DNA of 9,307 nt. It comes from Thioploca sp. GTDB lineage: Bacteria; Pseudomonadota; Gammaproteobacteria; Beggiatoales; Beggiatoaceae. Where the stretch lies: assembly GCA_011371325.1 (NCBI GenBank), contig DRQV01000276.1:1-9307 (forward strand). Reading direction: 5' to 3'. Shown here piece by piece: positions 1 to 7,319 of this stretch; the stretch's first letter is position 1; each line of letters opens with the position of its first letter. A program made the position numbers and the translations under genes. The notes beneath the pieces were generated by a model. The model saw nothing but the letters and a program-made list of their open reading frames with translations. It was not told the DNA's origin and did no database searches.

Positions 1-2
1 AA

Positions 3-227
3 GGTTATAACATAGAAGATACTAATACTTGTAGTTTTAGTAGTACTGGTGATCAAAATACCACAGACCCAAAAATTAATTCTACCCTTACAACTAATGG
101 TGGTCTTACCAAAACTCATGCTTTAAATATTAATAGTCCAGCCATTAATGCAGGTTCTAGCTGTGAATCTAAAGATCAACGTGGTTTTTATCGTGATACA
201 AGTAAATGTGATATAGGTGCATACGAA
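3..227 (+). other. C-terminal end of a right-handed parallel beta-helix domain (choice-of-anchor-Q-like ending)
   Basis: Visible residues 1-75 carry the usual sequence close of secreted beta-helix proteins. There is a Ser-Pro-Ala-Ile-Asn-Ala-Gly motif (residues 45-51), then Asp-Gln-Arg-Gly (58-61), then Cys-Asp-Ile-Gly-Ala-Tyr-Glu (69-75). This order is typical of the last rungs of polymorphic or pectate-lyase-like beta-helix proteins annotated as 'choice-of-anchor Q'. The bulk of the helix must lie left of the window. In many proteins this motif sits near the C-terminus, but here about 1880 residues follow it, so the helix is an N-terminal or middle module. Confidence 0.75.
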
Positions 228-3200
228 TCTCCTCCAGCATTCTCAACTACTCCTATAGCAGGCAATGAAGGTGAAAATAGCTTTGATTTAACCGTGCAAC
301 TTAATAAATCAGGAAAGGTTTATTATGCTATTTTTTCATCTTCAAAAAATCCAAGTGCTGAAAATATTATAGCTGGTGAGGATGAAAGTGGAAACAGTGC
401 TATAATAAATGGCTCTTTTACGGAAGATACTAGTGGAACAACTGAATCTATCACTGATCTAAGTTTAAGTTCAAACACAACTTATTATGTTTATATAGCG
501 GCTGATGATAACCAAACTCCTGCTAATATACAATCTGAAGTAGAAAGTATTACTGTTACAACTACTGCTGATGCTACTCCACCAACATTTGAAAATAGCA
601 CTCCAACAATTTCTAATTCAAATACTGATGGATTTGATTTAACTGTACAACTAGATGAAGATGGAACAGTTTATTATATTGTGCTTACCAATAATGCAAC
701 AGCTCCAACTAGTACCCAAGTAAAAAATGGAACTGATGGTGATGATAATGGTGCAGAAAAAAATGGTTCTATTAATGTAACTGCAAGTACGGAAAAATCA
801 ATAACAATAACAGGTTTAATCTCAAACACTAATTATAATGTATACGTAATAGCTGAAGATAATATACCCAATTTACAATCTACACCAGAAATAGTTACCG
901 CTATTACAGCAGTTTCTTATTACACCTTAACTCTCAGCAAAACGGGAACTGGCAGTGGTTCAGTATCTGGTGGAGGAACTTATCAAGAAAATACTTCTGT
1001 TACATTAACCGCAACGCCAGATTCAGATTCAAAATTTACTGGCTGGTCAACTGGCTGTTCTAACCCATTCACTATAACTAGCAATAAAACCTGTACCGCA
1101 ACTTTTACCAAAAAAGATACAGCTCCACCAACTCCAACCGAACCTCCATTACCACAAACTATGAAATTATTCGTAGAATTAGTTGGTAGTGGAACTGGTA
1201 GTTTTAAATTAAGCCCAAGTCCAAAAGAAAAACTATGTGCTGTTGATGAACCAGAAAAATGTAATTATATCTATAATACAGCCACCAAAGTAACTATTAC
1301 CGCTATTGCAGATAAAAACTCAATTTTTGAATATTGGAGTGGTAATAGTAGCTGTCGAAAAGGCAGCCAAACAGAATCTGGTGGAGAAGTAAATATTTAC
1401 CTAATATCCAGCCTAACCTGTAATATAAACTTCAAACTTAAACCTCAAAAATTAATGCTTAATTATGAAGGAGAAGGTGGTGGAACGGTTAAAGTCTCTC
1501 CAAATAGAGGTACAGAAACCAATTGCTCACAAGATAAATGTATTATTTTTGACGGAACTAAAGACATTACTTTAACCCCAGAACCAGATCAATATTCACG
1601 ATTTGATGAATGGACTGGTCATGATGATTGTATTGATAATGGTGAAATAGCCAAATTAGAACTTACCAGTAATAAACTTTGTAATGCTCATTTTTCCCTA
1701 TTACCAACTTACCAATTAACCGTTAATAAAACTGGTAGTGGTATTGGCACTATATTACAAGAACCAACAGGTAAAAATTGCGAGGCAGATACTTGTGAAT
1801 ACGCTGAAGGTAATGAAGTTATTTTAACTGCCCAACCAGATGCAATTAGTTCAACTTTTGCAGGCTGGAATGAAGAATGTGGAGATGGTAATTTAACCAT
1901 CACGACTGATACAACCTGTACCGCAACTTTCATGCAGAAGCCAACTTACCAAATATCATTACAAACTAATGGCGATGGCAACATAACTTTATCACCTCCA
2001 CCGCCAATTGATGGAAAATATTATGAAGGCCAAATTGTAACTCTTATTCCAGAACTAGGTGTTAATATTAAAGGAGTTGCGTTCATTGGTGACTGTGATA
2101 GTGATAAGCTAGTTATGGATTCTGATAAGAGCTGTTTGGTTAAATTTACTGAACAAGAGACTGAACCAGTTGATCCATTAAAACCCTATACACTGCATTT
2201 AATTATAGAAGGAGCAAATGGAACTATACTGGTAAATACACTATCAGAGCAAACAGTATGTAATGGATATTGTACAAGTAATTATGCTGGAAACTCATTA
2301 ATAAGTTTAATGATTCAACCAAATCCAAATGCTAGATTTACTGGATGGAGCAAAGAATGTATTGGTGGCCAGATAATTATGGATTCAACCAAAGTATGTA
2401 CAGCAACATTCGCACCTATTTATACTCTAACTATAAAGAAACAAGGAACTGGAAATGGTACTGTTACTAGTGATAGTGGTATTAATTGTGGTGAGCATTG
2501 TCAAACTGTACAAGAAACAGATGATTTAATTAATTTAACCGTTACTCCAGACCCAGATTCAACTTTTATGGGTTGGAGTAGTAACTGTATAGATGGCCAA
2601 GTTACTATAAAATCTAGTAAAATATGTACAGCAACTTTCACAGCTAAACCAGCTTATAAATTAACCGTAGCTATCGAAGGAGTTGGTAAAGGCAAGATAG
2701 AGAGCAATCCAATTGGCATAAATTGCGGCCAAACTTGCGAAGCTAATTTCTTACAAGAAGAAGTACCAACAGCAGTTCAATTGATACCTTATGCCAGTCC
2801 AGGATCAATCTTTAAAAACTGGTCTTGTGATGATGAAATTAGTAGTGGAATTAAAATAGTAACTATGGATGGAAATAAACATTGTACTGCTGTTTTTGAT
2901 TCGTATGGAACTGTCCAATTTGCTGAAAATATTCCACTTGAGGTAAACGAAGAAGCTAATTTTATTTCATTACCAGTTAACCGCATAAATGGAGTTCTCG
3001 GCGAAATATCAGTTGCTTATAAAACTACAAATGGTGGAGCTACCAATGAAGATTATGTAGAGCAACAGGGAACTTTAACTTGGTTAGCAGATCAAAATAA
3101 CACTCAGTTTATCACCATTCCTATTTTAGCTGATAAACTTGCTGAACCAGATGAAACTTTCATAGTAACTTTATTAGAACCAACTGGTAATGCAGTATTA

Positions 3201-5867
3201 GGTACTCCACATCAACTAGAAATTACTATCAATGATGTACCTTGGCAAAGTTATATCCAGTTTGCGATACCAGAATATGAAGTTAATGAGAGTGAAAATA
3301 TAGTTAGATTAATAGCCACCAGAGCTGGTAGTAGTAAATGGCCAATTGAAGTTGCAGTTCGGACTGAAAATGGTACAGCCACTGAAGATGATTATCAGAT
3401 GCCTGAGAACATTCTGACTTGGGCTAGTGGAGATATGGAACCCAAATATGTTGATATAAATATTACTCAAGATATTTTAGAGGAGACTGAAGAATATTTT
3501 CTTGTAGCAATAGATAAAATTGCTGAAAAAACCGAAGGTTTAGAACTTGATCCAGATAAAATCGTAGCTGTAGTAACGATCTTTGATACTCCACCAACAG
3601 GTAGTTTGGAATTTGATAGAAATAGCTATGATGTTAAAGAAACAGAAGCATCTATTGAAGTACAAGTTAATCGGGTTGGAGGCGTGAATGGAGATATTTC
3701 AGTTCAATATGCAACTAAAGCTGGAACCTATCTTGATGCTGCCCAAGTTAACCAAGATTTTGTCGCTACTGCTGGAACTTTAAATTGGGTTGATGGTGAA
3801 ACCACTGCCAAAACAATTCTAGTGCCAATATTGTTAGATAGTATTAAAGAAAATTCTGAACTGTTTGCTATTGAACTATCGCAACCTACAGGTGGAGCTG
3901 CTTTAGGAGTACAAAACACTACTATCATTGAAATTGCTGATATGACAGGTGCTAGTCCTAGTTCTGGTGATGATGAAATAAATTATCCAGGAATTTTACA
4001 GTTTACTCAAATGGATTACACTGTAATGGAAGGTGATGAAGAGGCAATTATAACTGTAGAACGTGTTGGAGGGCAATATGGTGAAGTTAAAGTTCAATAT
4101 GCAACCCAAGATGATCTTACTGATATTGCAGATATTATCTATGAATCTACCAGTGGTGAATTAGTTTGGGCTGATGGTGATTCTGAGGCTAAACATTTTA
4201 CTATTAATCTGTTTGATAATGATTTTATCGGAACTGATCATATAGTGCAGGTAAAATTATTTAATGCAACTGGTGGAACTATCATCGAACGTGATGAAAC
4301 AACGATAAATATCCAAGATGATGACAAAGCTATTTTTGTCTTATCAGCCGATGCTTATGCTAATTATGAAGGTAAAGAAGCTATTATCGGAATTTATCGA
4401 CAAGGCAATAATTTAATTAGTAAAGTTTCCTTAGATTACGAAGTGAAGGATGATAGTGCTATAGCTGGAGAAGATTATACTGTAATCACTAAAACTCTAG
4501 TATGGGAAAGTGGCGATGCTACCAAAAAAGAAGTTAAAATTCCCTTAATATTTGATAGACTAGAAGAAGGCAATGAAACATTCTATTTTAATCTCACTAA
4601 AGCTAGTAATAGTGCCACTATTGGGCAACCTAATACTGCTATAGTTACCATTGTTGAAACTGACCCAAAAGATTGCAAACCAGTTCCAACTAGTAGCAAA
4701 AAACAGTCAATTAATTGTTATCTTCAAAATCAACCGGAAGTAGTAATAAGCGACTTATTGATTGAGGAATATGGTACTGTTGACGGTGGAATTCTACAAG
4801 GCAATATTCAGAATTCTGGCTTAATTCAAAATGTAACTCTAGCTGCTGGAACTATTGTAGAAGGTGGTAGCATAGCTGGTATTATTATTGGCACAGCTGA
4901 TAATAAAGCTATTCTGACTAATATCAAAATTGAAGCTGGTGCTAATCTTAGTAATGTTGTGATTAGTTCTGATACAGTGTTTGATCCTGATAGTGTTGGT
5001 TTAGGTATTGGAGTGCTATTTGAAGATAATAGTTTGATTCCAAATGGAATTCGTTTAGAACCAATCTTAGGTTACATGTCCATAAATCCAATATTTGAAC
5101 GTCAAGTTGCGATTTTAACCACTGATGTTTTATATAACGGTAATCGCAATGGAATTTTGGGAATAATGAATGCCTTGTCTGAATCCAAGCTTGGCAAAAT
5201 GAAACAGCATAGTAAATATGGCTATTTGTATTCATATATTGGTGAAAAACGTTATGCAATATTACCAATGCGAGTGGAACATATATTACGCACTCAAGTT
5301 AATGAATTGATTCCTCAAGAATTAATTATAGGCCTTGACAATAAATTAACTTTTATAACTCATCTAGGACGAAAAATAACAACTCAACCAGTAATCCAAG
5401 CACCTAATTTCTTCAATGAAGAATTATTGATCTTAGGACTCGAACCAGCTATTATGCTAGAAAATGGTAATATTCAAGTAAACACACCAAATAACTATTT
5501 TTATCAAGCTCGAGCCAGTTTAACTTCTACTGTTACCGATAATTCTTTGGGATTGCACACAAATAAACTACCAGTTAGTTTAGTATTTACAGACAGCGAT
5601 CTTAAGCGACAACAGTTTATTTATCCAGCTCCTGCTGATACTGAGGCATTGTATGCCTTACCAAATACTAAAATAACAGCCGAAGGCGTACTTACAATCC
5701 AAATTGCTGATCGCACTTATACCGGTTTATTAGATTATTTAGTAACAAAAAACAAATCCAATGAATTATCTATCCAAGATATTGGTGATGTTAATGATGA
5801 TAATAGTTCAGATTATCAAATAAACTATCCGAACGGCAATAGCCAAATTATTTTCAGCACTCCATAA
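3..5867 (+). CDS. Giant modular secreted adhesin-like protein (beta-helix end, Fn3-like, InlB-type repeats, Calx-beta); 5' end missing
   Basis: The frame is open from the left window edge to a TAA at 5865-5867. It shows 1954 residues, and the true start and any signal peptide lie upstream. An internal ATG at 294 is not the start, because the 97 codons before it encode a recognisable beta-helix ending. Domains by visible residue: beta-helix end 1-75; two Fn3-like domains 77-303; eight divergent InlB-B-like repeats 306-965; five Calx-beta domains 970-1554; a solenoid-like stretch 1577-1660; a C-terminal module 1726-1954. All are extracellular folds, so a surface or secreted adhesin or matrix protein is likely. 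Calx-beta domains bind Ca2+ in known examples. No catalytic motif, LPxTG, PEP-CTERM or obvious autotransporter barrel is visible, so the export and anchoring route is unknown. It converges with the glycosyltransferase genes to its right. The modular assignment is strong; ligand and function are unknown. Confidence 0.93.
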   Translation, partial: GYNIEDTNTCSFSSTGDQNTTDPKINSTLTTNGGLTKTHALNINSPAINAGSSCESKDQRGFYRDTSKCDIGAYESPPAFSTTPIAGNEGENSFDLTVQLNKSGKVYYAIFSSSKNPSAENIIAGEDESGNSAIINGSFTEDTSGTTESITDLSLSSNTTYYVYIAADDNQTPANIQSEVESITVTTTADATPPTFENSTPTISNSNTDGFDLTVQLDEDGTVYYIVLTNNATAPTSTQVKNGTDGDDNGAEKNGSINVTASTEKSITITGLISNTNYNVYVIAEDNIPNLQSTPEIVTAITAVSYYTLTLSKTGTGSGSVSGGGTYQENTSVTLTATPDSDSKFTGWSTGCSNPFTITSNKTCTATFTKKDTAPPTPTEPPLPQTMKLFVELVGSGTGSFKLSPSPKEKLCAVDEPEKCNYIYNTATKVTITAIADKNSIFEYWSGNSSCRKGSQTESGGEVNIYLISSLTCNINFKLKPQKLMLNYEGEGGGTVKVSPNRGTETNCSQDKCIIFDGTKDITLTPEPDQYSRFDEWTGHDDCIDNGEIAKLELTSNKLCNAHFSLLPTYQLTVNKTGSGIGTILQEPTGKNCEADTCEYAEGNEVILTAQPDAISSTFAGWNEECGDGNLTITTDTTCTATFMQKPTYQISLQTNGDGNITLSPPPPIDGKYYEGQIVTLIPELGVNIKGVAFIGDCDSDKLVMDSDKSCLVKFTEQETEPVDPLKPYTLHLIIEGANGTILVNTLSEQTVCNGYCTSNYAGNSLISLMIQPNPNARFTGWSKECIGGQIIMDSTKVCTATFAPIYTLTIKKQGTGNGTVTSDSGINCGEHCQTVQETDDLINLTVTPDPDSTFMGWSSNCIDGQVTIKSSKICTATFTAKPAYKLTVAIEGVGKGKIESNPIGINCGQTCEANFLQEEVPTAVQLIPYASPGSIFKNWSCDDEISSGIKIVTMDGNKHCTAVFDSYGTVQFAENIPLEVNEEANFISLPVNRINGVLGEISVAYKTTNGGATNEDYVEQQGTLTWLADQNNTQFITIPILADKLAEPDETFIVTLLEPTGNAVLGTPHQLEITINDVPWQSYIQFAIPEYEVNESENIVRLIATRAGSSKWPIEVAVRTENGTATEDDYQMPENILTWASGDMEPKYVDINITQDILEETEEYFLVAIDKIAEKTEGLELDPDKIVAVVTIFDTPPTGSLEFDRNSYDVKETEASIEVQVNRVGGVNGDISVQYATKAGTYLDAAQVNQDFVATAGTLNWVDGETTAKTILVPILLDSIKENSELFAIELSQPTGGAALGVQNTTIIEIADMTGASPSSGDDEINYPGILQFTQMDYTVMEGDEEAIITVERVGGQYGEVKVQYATQDDLTDIADIIYESTSGELVWADGDSEAKHFTINLFDNDFIGTDHIVQVKLFNATGGTIIERDETTINIQDDDKAIFVLSADAYANYEGKEAIIGIYRQGNNLISKVSLDYEVKDDSAIAGEDYTVITKTLVWESGDATKKEVKIPLIFDRLEEGNETFYFNLTKASNSATIGQPNTAIVTIVETDPKDCKPVPTSSKKQSINCYLQNQPEVVISDLLIEEYGTVDGGILQGNIQNSGLIQNVTLAAGTIVEGGSIAGIIIGTADNKAILTNIKIEAGANLSNVVISSDTVFDPDSVGLGIGVLFEDNSLIPNGIRLEPILGYMSINPIFERQVAILTTDVLYNGNRNGILGIMNALSESKLGKMKQHSKYGYLYSYIGEKRYAILPMRVEHILRTQVNELIPQELIIGLDNKLTFITHLGRKITTQPVIQAPNFFNEELLILGLEPAIMLENGNIQVNTPNNYFYQARASLTSTVTDNSLGLHTNKLPVSLVFTDSDLKRQQFIYPAPADTEALYALPNTKITAEGVLTIQIADRTYTGLLDYLVTKNKSNELSIQDIGDVNDDNSSDYQINYPNGNSQIIFSTP
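231..909 (+). repeat. Two tandem Fn3-like domains
   Basis: The two units lie at 231-569 and 570-909. Each has Phe-Asp-Leu-Thr-Val-Gln-Leu, then a Gly-(Lys/Thr)-Val-Tyr-Tyr strand, an Asn/Gly/Asp-rich loop, a Thr/Ser-rich strand ending in a Leu-x-Ser-Asn-Thr turn, and a (Tyr/Asn)-Val-Tyr-(Ile/Val)-(Ala/Ile)-Ala-(Asp/Glu)-Asp strand. The order matches Fn3-like beta-sandwich repeats in bacterial secreted proteins, which act as spacers or carbohydrate- or protein-binding modules. The two copies are clearly related at protein level but diverged at DNA level. Confidence 0.7.
918..2897 (+). repeat. Array of eight divergent InlB-B-like repeats with conserved cysteines
   Basis: Units run approximately 918-1106, 1161-1433, 1446-1694, 1707-1931, 1944-2147, 2187-2411, 2418-2639 and 2652-2897. 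Each begins with a Tyr-x-Leu-(Thr/x)-(Val/Leu) strand and a Gly-x-Gly-x-(Gly/Asn) turn. Most then have a Val-x-Leu-(Thr)-x-x-Pro strand and a Phe-x-x-Trp-(Ser/Thr/Asn) motif. All close with Cys-x-x-x-Phe, in the form Cys-Thr-Ala-Thr-Phe in units 1, 4, 6 and 7. This is the divergent InlB B-repeat pattern found in bacterial surface proteins. Units 2, 3, 4, 6, 7 and 8 also carry an upstream close Cys pair. Unit 5 is the most degenerate, lacking both the early Cys pair and the Trp. The array probably forms a long stalk. Confidence 0.82.
2910..4664 (+). repeat. Array of five Calx-beta domains
   Basis: Units run approximately 2910-3236, 3255-3587, 3600-3941, 3990-4325 and 4332-4664. Each starts with a (Val/Ile/Leu)-x-Phe strand and a (Val/Tyr)-x-Glu acidic turn. 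A Val-x-Tyr-x-(Thr/Val) strand follows, with an Asp-Tyr/Asp-Phe site in units 1, 2, 3 and 5. Then come a (Gly-x)-Leu-x-Trp-x-x-(Gly/Asp)-(Asp/Glu) strand and a late Glu-x-x-Glu-x-Phe segment, and most close with Ile-x-(Ile)-x-Asp. These are the hallmarks of Calx-beta, an Ig-like fold that binds Ca2+ at one end in Na/Ca exchangers and integrin beta4. In bacteria it recurs in long adhesins. Unit 4 departs most: it lacks the Asp-Tyr step and the Glu-x-x-Glu-x-Phe segment. Confidence 0.85.
4731..4982 (+). other. Solenoid-like hexapeptide stretch linking the Calx-beta array to the C-terminal module
   Basis: Visible residues 1577-1660 are rich in Gly, Ile, Val and Asn with small residues at regular spacing. 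Short phrases repeat: Gly-Gly-x-(Leu/Ile)-x-Gly-x-Ile, then Leu-x-Gln-Asn-Val-x-(Leu)-x-x-Gly, then Leu-(Thr/Ser)-Asn-(Ile/Val)-x-Ile. Aromatic residues and Cys are nearly absent. This looks like a few rungs of a beta-solenoid (left-handed hexapeptide or bactofilin-like). A Cys-containing linker (residues about 1557-1573) precedes it. The fold is inferred from pattern alone. Confidence 0.45.
5178..5864 (+). other. Unassigned C-terminal module of the giant protein, ending in a Ca-binding-like loop
   Basis: Visible residues 1726-1954 contain mixed beta-rich sequence with an internal Gly-Leu-Asp-Asn-Lys-Leu-x-Phe-(Ile)-Thr phrase, a Phe-x-Tyr-Pro-Ala segment and a Tyr-x-Gly-x-Leu-Asp-Tyr segment. 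The end (nt 5787-5813) reads Asp-Val-Asn-Asp-Asp-Asn-Ser-Ser-Asp, the spacing of EF-hand, dockerin or FG-GAP Ca2+ loops, and is followed by a Tyr-Pro-Asn-Gly turn. It resembles unnamed terminal domains I associate with long secreted gammaproteobacterial proteins, but I cannot name a family. A cell-surface anchoring or export role is an inference from its position at the C-terminus. Confidence 0.5.
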
Positions 5868-5996
5868 TCACATATCGGGTAATCACAAGGGATTACCCCA
5901 CCGGTTTTGATTGTAAATTCTGGATACAATAACTATCTGTGAAACAAACTAATACAAATGCCTACCAAGATAAACTCAATTTAAAAAATACTATAA
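5868..5996. other. Convergent intergenic spacer
   Basis: This 129-bp gap lies between the stop of the giant + strand gene and the stop of the - strand glycosyltransferase gene. Apart from the hairpin at 5877-5898 I see no promoter, small gene or repeat. An A/T-only inverted repeat (5984-5990 against 5998-6004) overlaps the stop codon of the - strand gene and places a T run after it on that strand. It may help termination there but is weak. Confidence 0.6.
5877..5898 (+). terminator. Hairpin between convergent genes, candidate terminator
   Basis: There is a perfect 8-bp inverted repeat, GGGTAATC (5877-5884) and GATTACCC (5891-5898), with a 6-nt loop, starting 9 bp after the TAA of the giant gene. 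On the + strand a short TTTT follows at 5905-5908, six bases past the stem, so it is not a textbook intrinsic terminator. On the - strand no T tract follows. Its position between converging genes makes a termination or RNA 3'-end role the most reasonable reading. Confidence 0.5.
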
Positions 5997-7268
5997 TTAT
6001 TTTTCTAGCACTTCTTGGTATAGTGCTAAAGCTTGATCTATTTTAGTTTCCCAACCATATAGTTGTAATGTTTTTTGTCTGCCAACCTCTCCTCTTTTTT
6101 TCCATACTGTTGGATGTATAACAATATCTTGTAAAGCTTTAACCAAAGCATCTATCACTGCTGATGTTCCGCCTTCTGGAGGAATTGCATAACCTACTTC
6201 ATCATTTACAATTTCGGCTGGACCACCATATTTGATAGTTAAAACTGGTCTAGCACAAGCCATCGCTTCTAACAATACCGCTCCGCCAGATTCACGCACG
6301 GAAGGTAAACATAATACATGAGAAATATGTAATTGTTGAACTATTTCTGCTGGCAATCTTGATCCCATCCAATTTATCAGCTGATTTATATTTAATTTTT
6401 TAGCTATATCGTGCCATTTTTCTCGTAAATATCCATCTCCTATTACCGTTAATTTTATTGGAATTTTAGGTTGTAAACGAGCTATTGCTTCCAATAACAT
6501 TGGCAAACCCTTAAATGGCTGAAAACGAGCTACAAATAGAATATTCAATGGATTAGTATCAGAAGGTGGTTCAGGCCAAGGTGCAGGAGTAAATATATCC
6601 AAATCTACTCCATTTTCTATCAAAAATCTACAATGATCATGATGTTTGGTTGGAACAACTTTTAATGTAGCCTCAGTTGCGGTTAGAATAGTCGTTGCAT
6701 TCTTGGTAGTTCCAAACAATATATTTACCAAAAAACCTAAATAACGTACTGAATACAACCAACCAGAATCTTCTCGCATAATTTCGGGAAATGTAGTTGG
6801 ATTTTTTAATCCACCATTCCAAGGACCTAATATTACTGGTTTTTTTAATTTATGTAAACGGGTAAAAGCCATTGGAGACACTGGGGTTACAGAATGTATG
6901 ATATCCCAATTAGTTCCAGCTCGTTGAAGGGATTTTAATTGTCTAATTGCCAGCCAATCAAACAAATAAAAATCTGGAGCAAATAATAAATCTCTAGCAT
7001 GTTCACTGTTAGGAAATAACTTACAAATTAATTTATAGTATCTTTTAGCAAACCATTCAGTATCGATAAATATAATCTTTGAATCAGCAAAAGGAGCCCC
7101 AGCTTTTATGATGTCATCCTGATTTCTAATATGAGTTATTAAAGTAGTTGGCACTCTTATAGCCAATCGAGAATACCATTGCCAACCAATTTGAGATACC
7201 GCTTCCATTCTGGGGACACATTGATAAGCAGATAATAAAACATGAGGTTTAAAGTTATTTATTGGCAC
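5997..7268 (-). CDS. Glycosyltransferase family 4 (GT-B fold)
   Basis: The 423-residue protein is a retaining GT4-type glycosyltransferase that moves a sugar from a nucleotide-sugar donor to a glycan acceptor, probably a lipid-linked or growing polysaccharide on the cytoplasmic side of the inner membrane. The N-terminal acceptor half has a Leu-Leu-Ser-Ala-Tyr-Gln start (11-16), His-Ser-Val-Thr-Pro-Val-Ser-Pro (125-132) and Gly-Pro-Trp-Asn-Gly-Gly (148-153). The donor half has Glu-Asn-Gly-Val-Asp (218-222), Ala-Arg-Phe-Gln-Pro-Phe-Lys-Gly (247-254), Ile-Gly-Asp-Gly (276-279) and the GT4 E-x7-E pair Glu326/Glu334, then Gly-Gly-Pro-Ala-Glu-Ile-Val (348-354). Length is normal for the family. The start is GTG at 7268: an in-frame stop lies at 7299-7301, no ATG lies between, and starting at Met21 would remove the first conserved strand. 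No Shine-Dalgarno is visible. It lies 51 bp downstream of the GT26 gene. Donor and acceptor are unknown. Confidence 0.92.
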   Translation of the reverse strand: MPINNFKPHVLLSAYQCVPRMEAVSQIGWQWYSRLAIRVPTTLITHIRNQDDIIKAGAPFADSKIIFIDTEWFAKRYYKLICKLFPNSEHARDLLFAPDFYLFDWLAIRQLKSLQRAGTNWDIIHSVTPVSPMAFTRLHKLKKPVILGPWNGGLKNPTTFPEIMREDSGWLYSVRYLGFLVNILFGTTKNATTILTATEATLKVVPTKHHDHCRFLIENGVDLDIFTPAPWPEPPSDTNPLNILFVARFQPFKGLPMLLEAIARLQPKIPIKLTVIGDGYLREKWHDIAKKLNINQLINWMGSRLPAEIVQQLHISHVLCLPSVRESGGAVLLEAMACARPVLTIKYGGPAEIVNDEVGYAIPPEGGTSAVIDALVKALQDIVIHPTVWKKRGEVGRQKTLQLYGWETKIDQALALYQEVLEK

Positions 7269-7319
7269 AGCTTTTAGTTGTATTTGATTGAATATTTGTT
7301 AAAATGGTTAATTTGAAAT
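7269..7319 (-). other. Short gap between the two glycosyltransferase genes
   Basis: The 51-bp AT-rich gap carries no recognisable terminator hairpin, promoter or Shine-Dalgarno. It is consistent with co-transcription of the GT26 and GT4 genes. Confidence 0.5.

Noticed and set aside
294..296. ATG as the start of the giant + strand gene
   Set aside because: The frame stays open to the left edge, and the 97 codons before this ATG encode the closing motifs of a beta-helix domain, so it is an internal methionine.
1709..1933. Antisense open frame within the InlB-like array (74 codons)
   Set aside because: It lies wholly inside a strongly supported coding region, with no family resemblance and low-complexity composition from the reverse of a repeat.
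2789..2986. Antisense open frame of 65 codons at the InlB-like/Calx-beta junction
   Set aside because: Shadow of the + strand gene; no start context and no recognisable protein.
3728..3928. Antisense open frame of 66 codons in Calx-beta unit 3
   Set aside because: Shadow of the + strand gene; no independent support.
918..4664. DNA-level tandem repeat or CRISPR-like array
   Set aside because: The repetition is at protein level, with unit lengths of about 190-340 bp and strong nucleotide divergence; there are no short identical repeats with spacers.
4963..5268. Antisense open frame of 101 codons in the C-terminal region of the giant gene
   Set aside because: Rich in His, Tyr and Gln as expected from reverse reading of AT-rich coding sequence; no motif or ribosome site.
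5787..5813. A true EF-hand or dockerin domain at the C-terminus of the giant protein
   Set aside because: Only one Asp/Asn loop is present, without flanking EF-hand helices or a second dockerin repeat, so it is described only as a Ca-binding-like loop.
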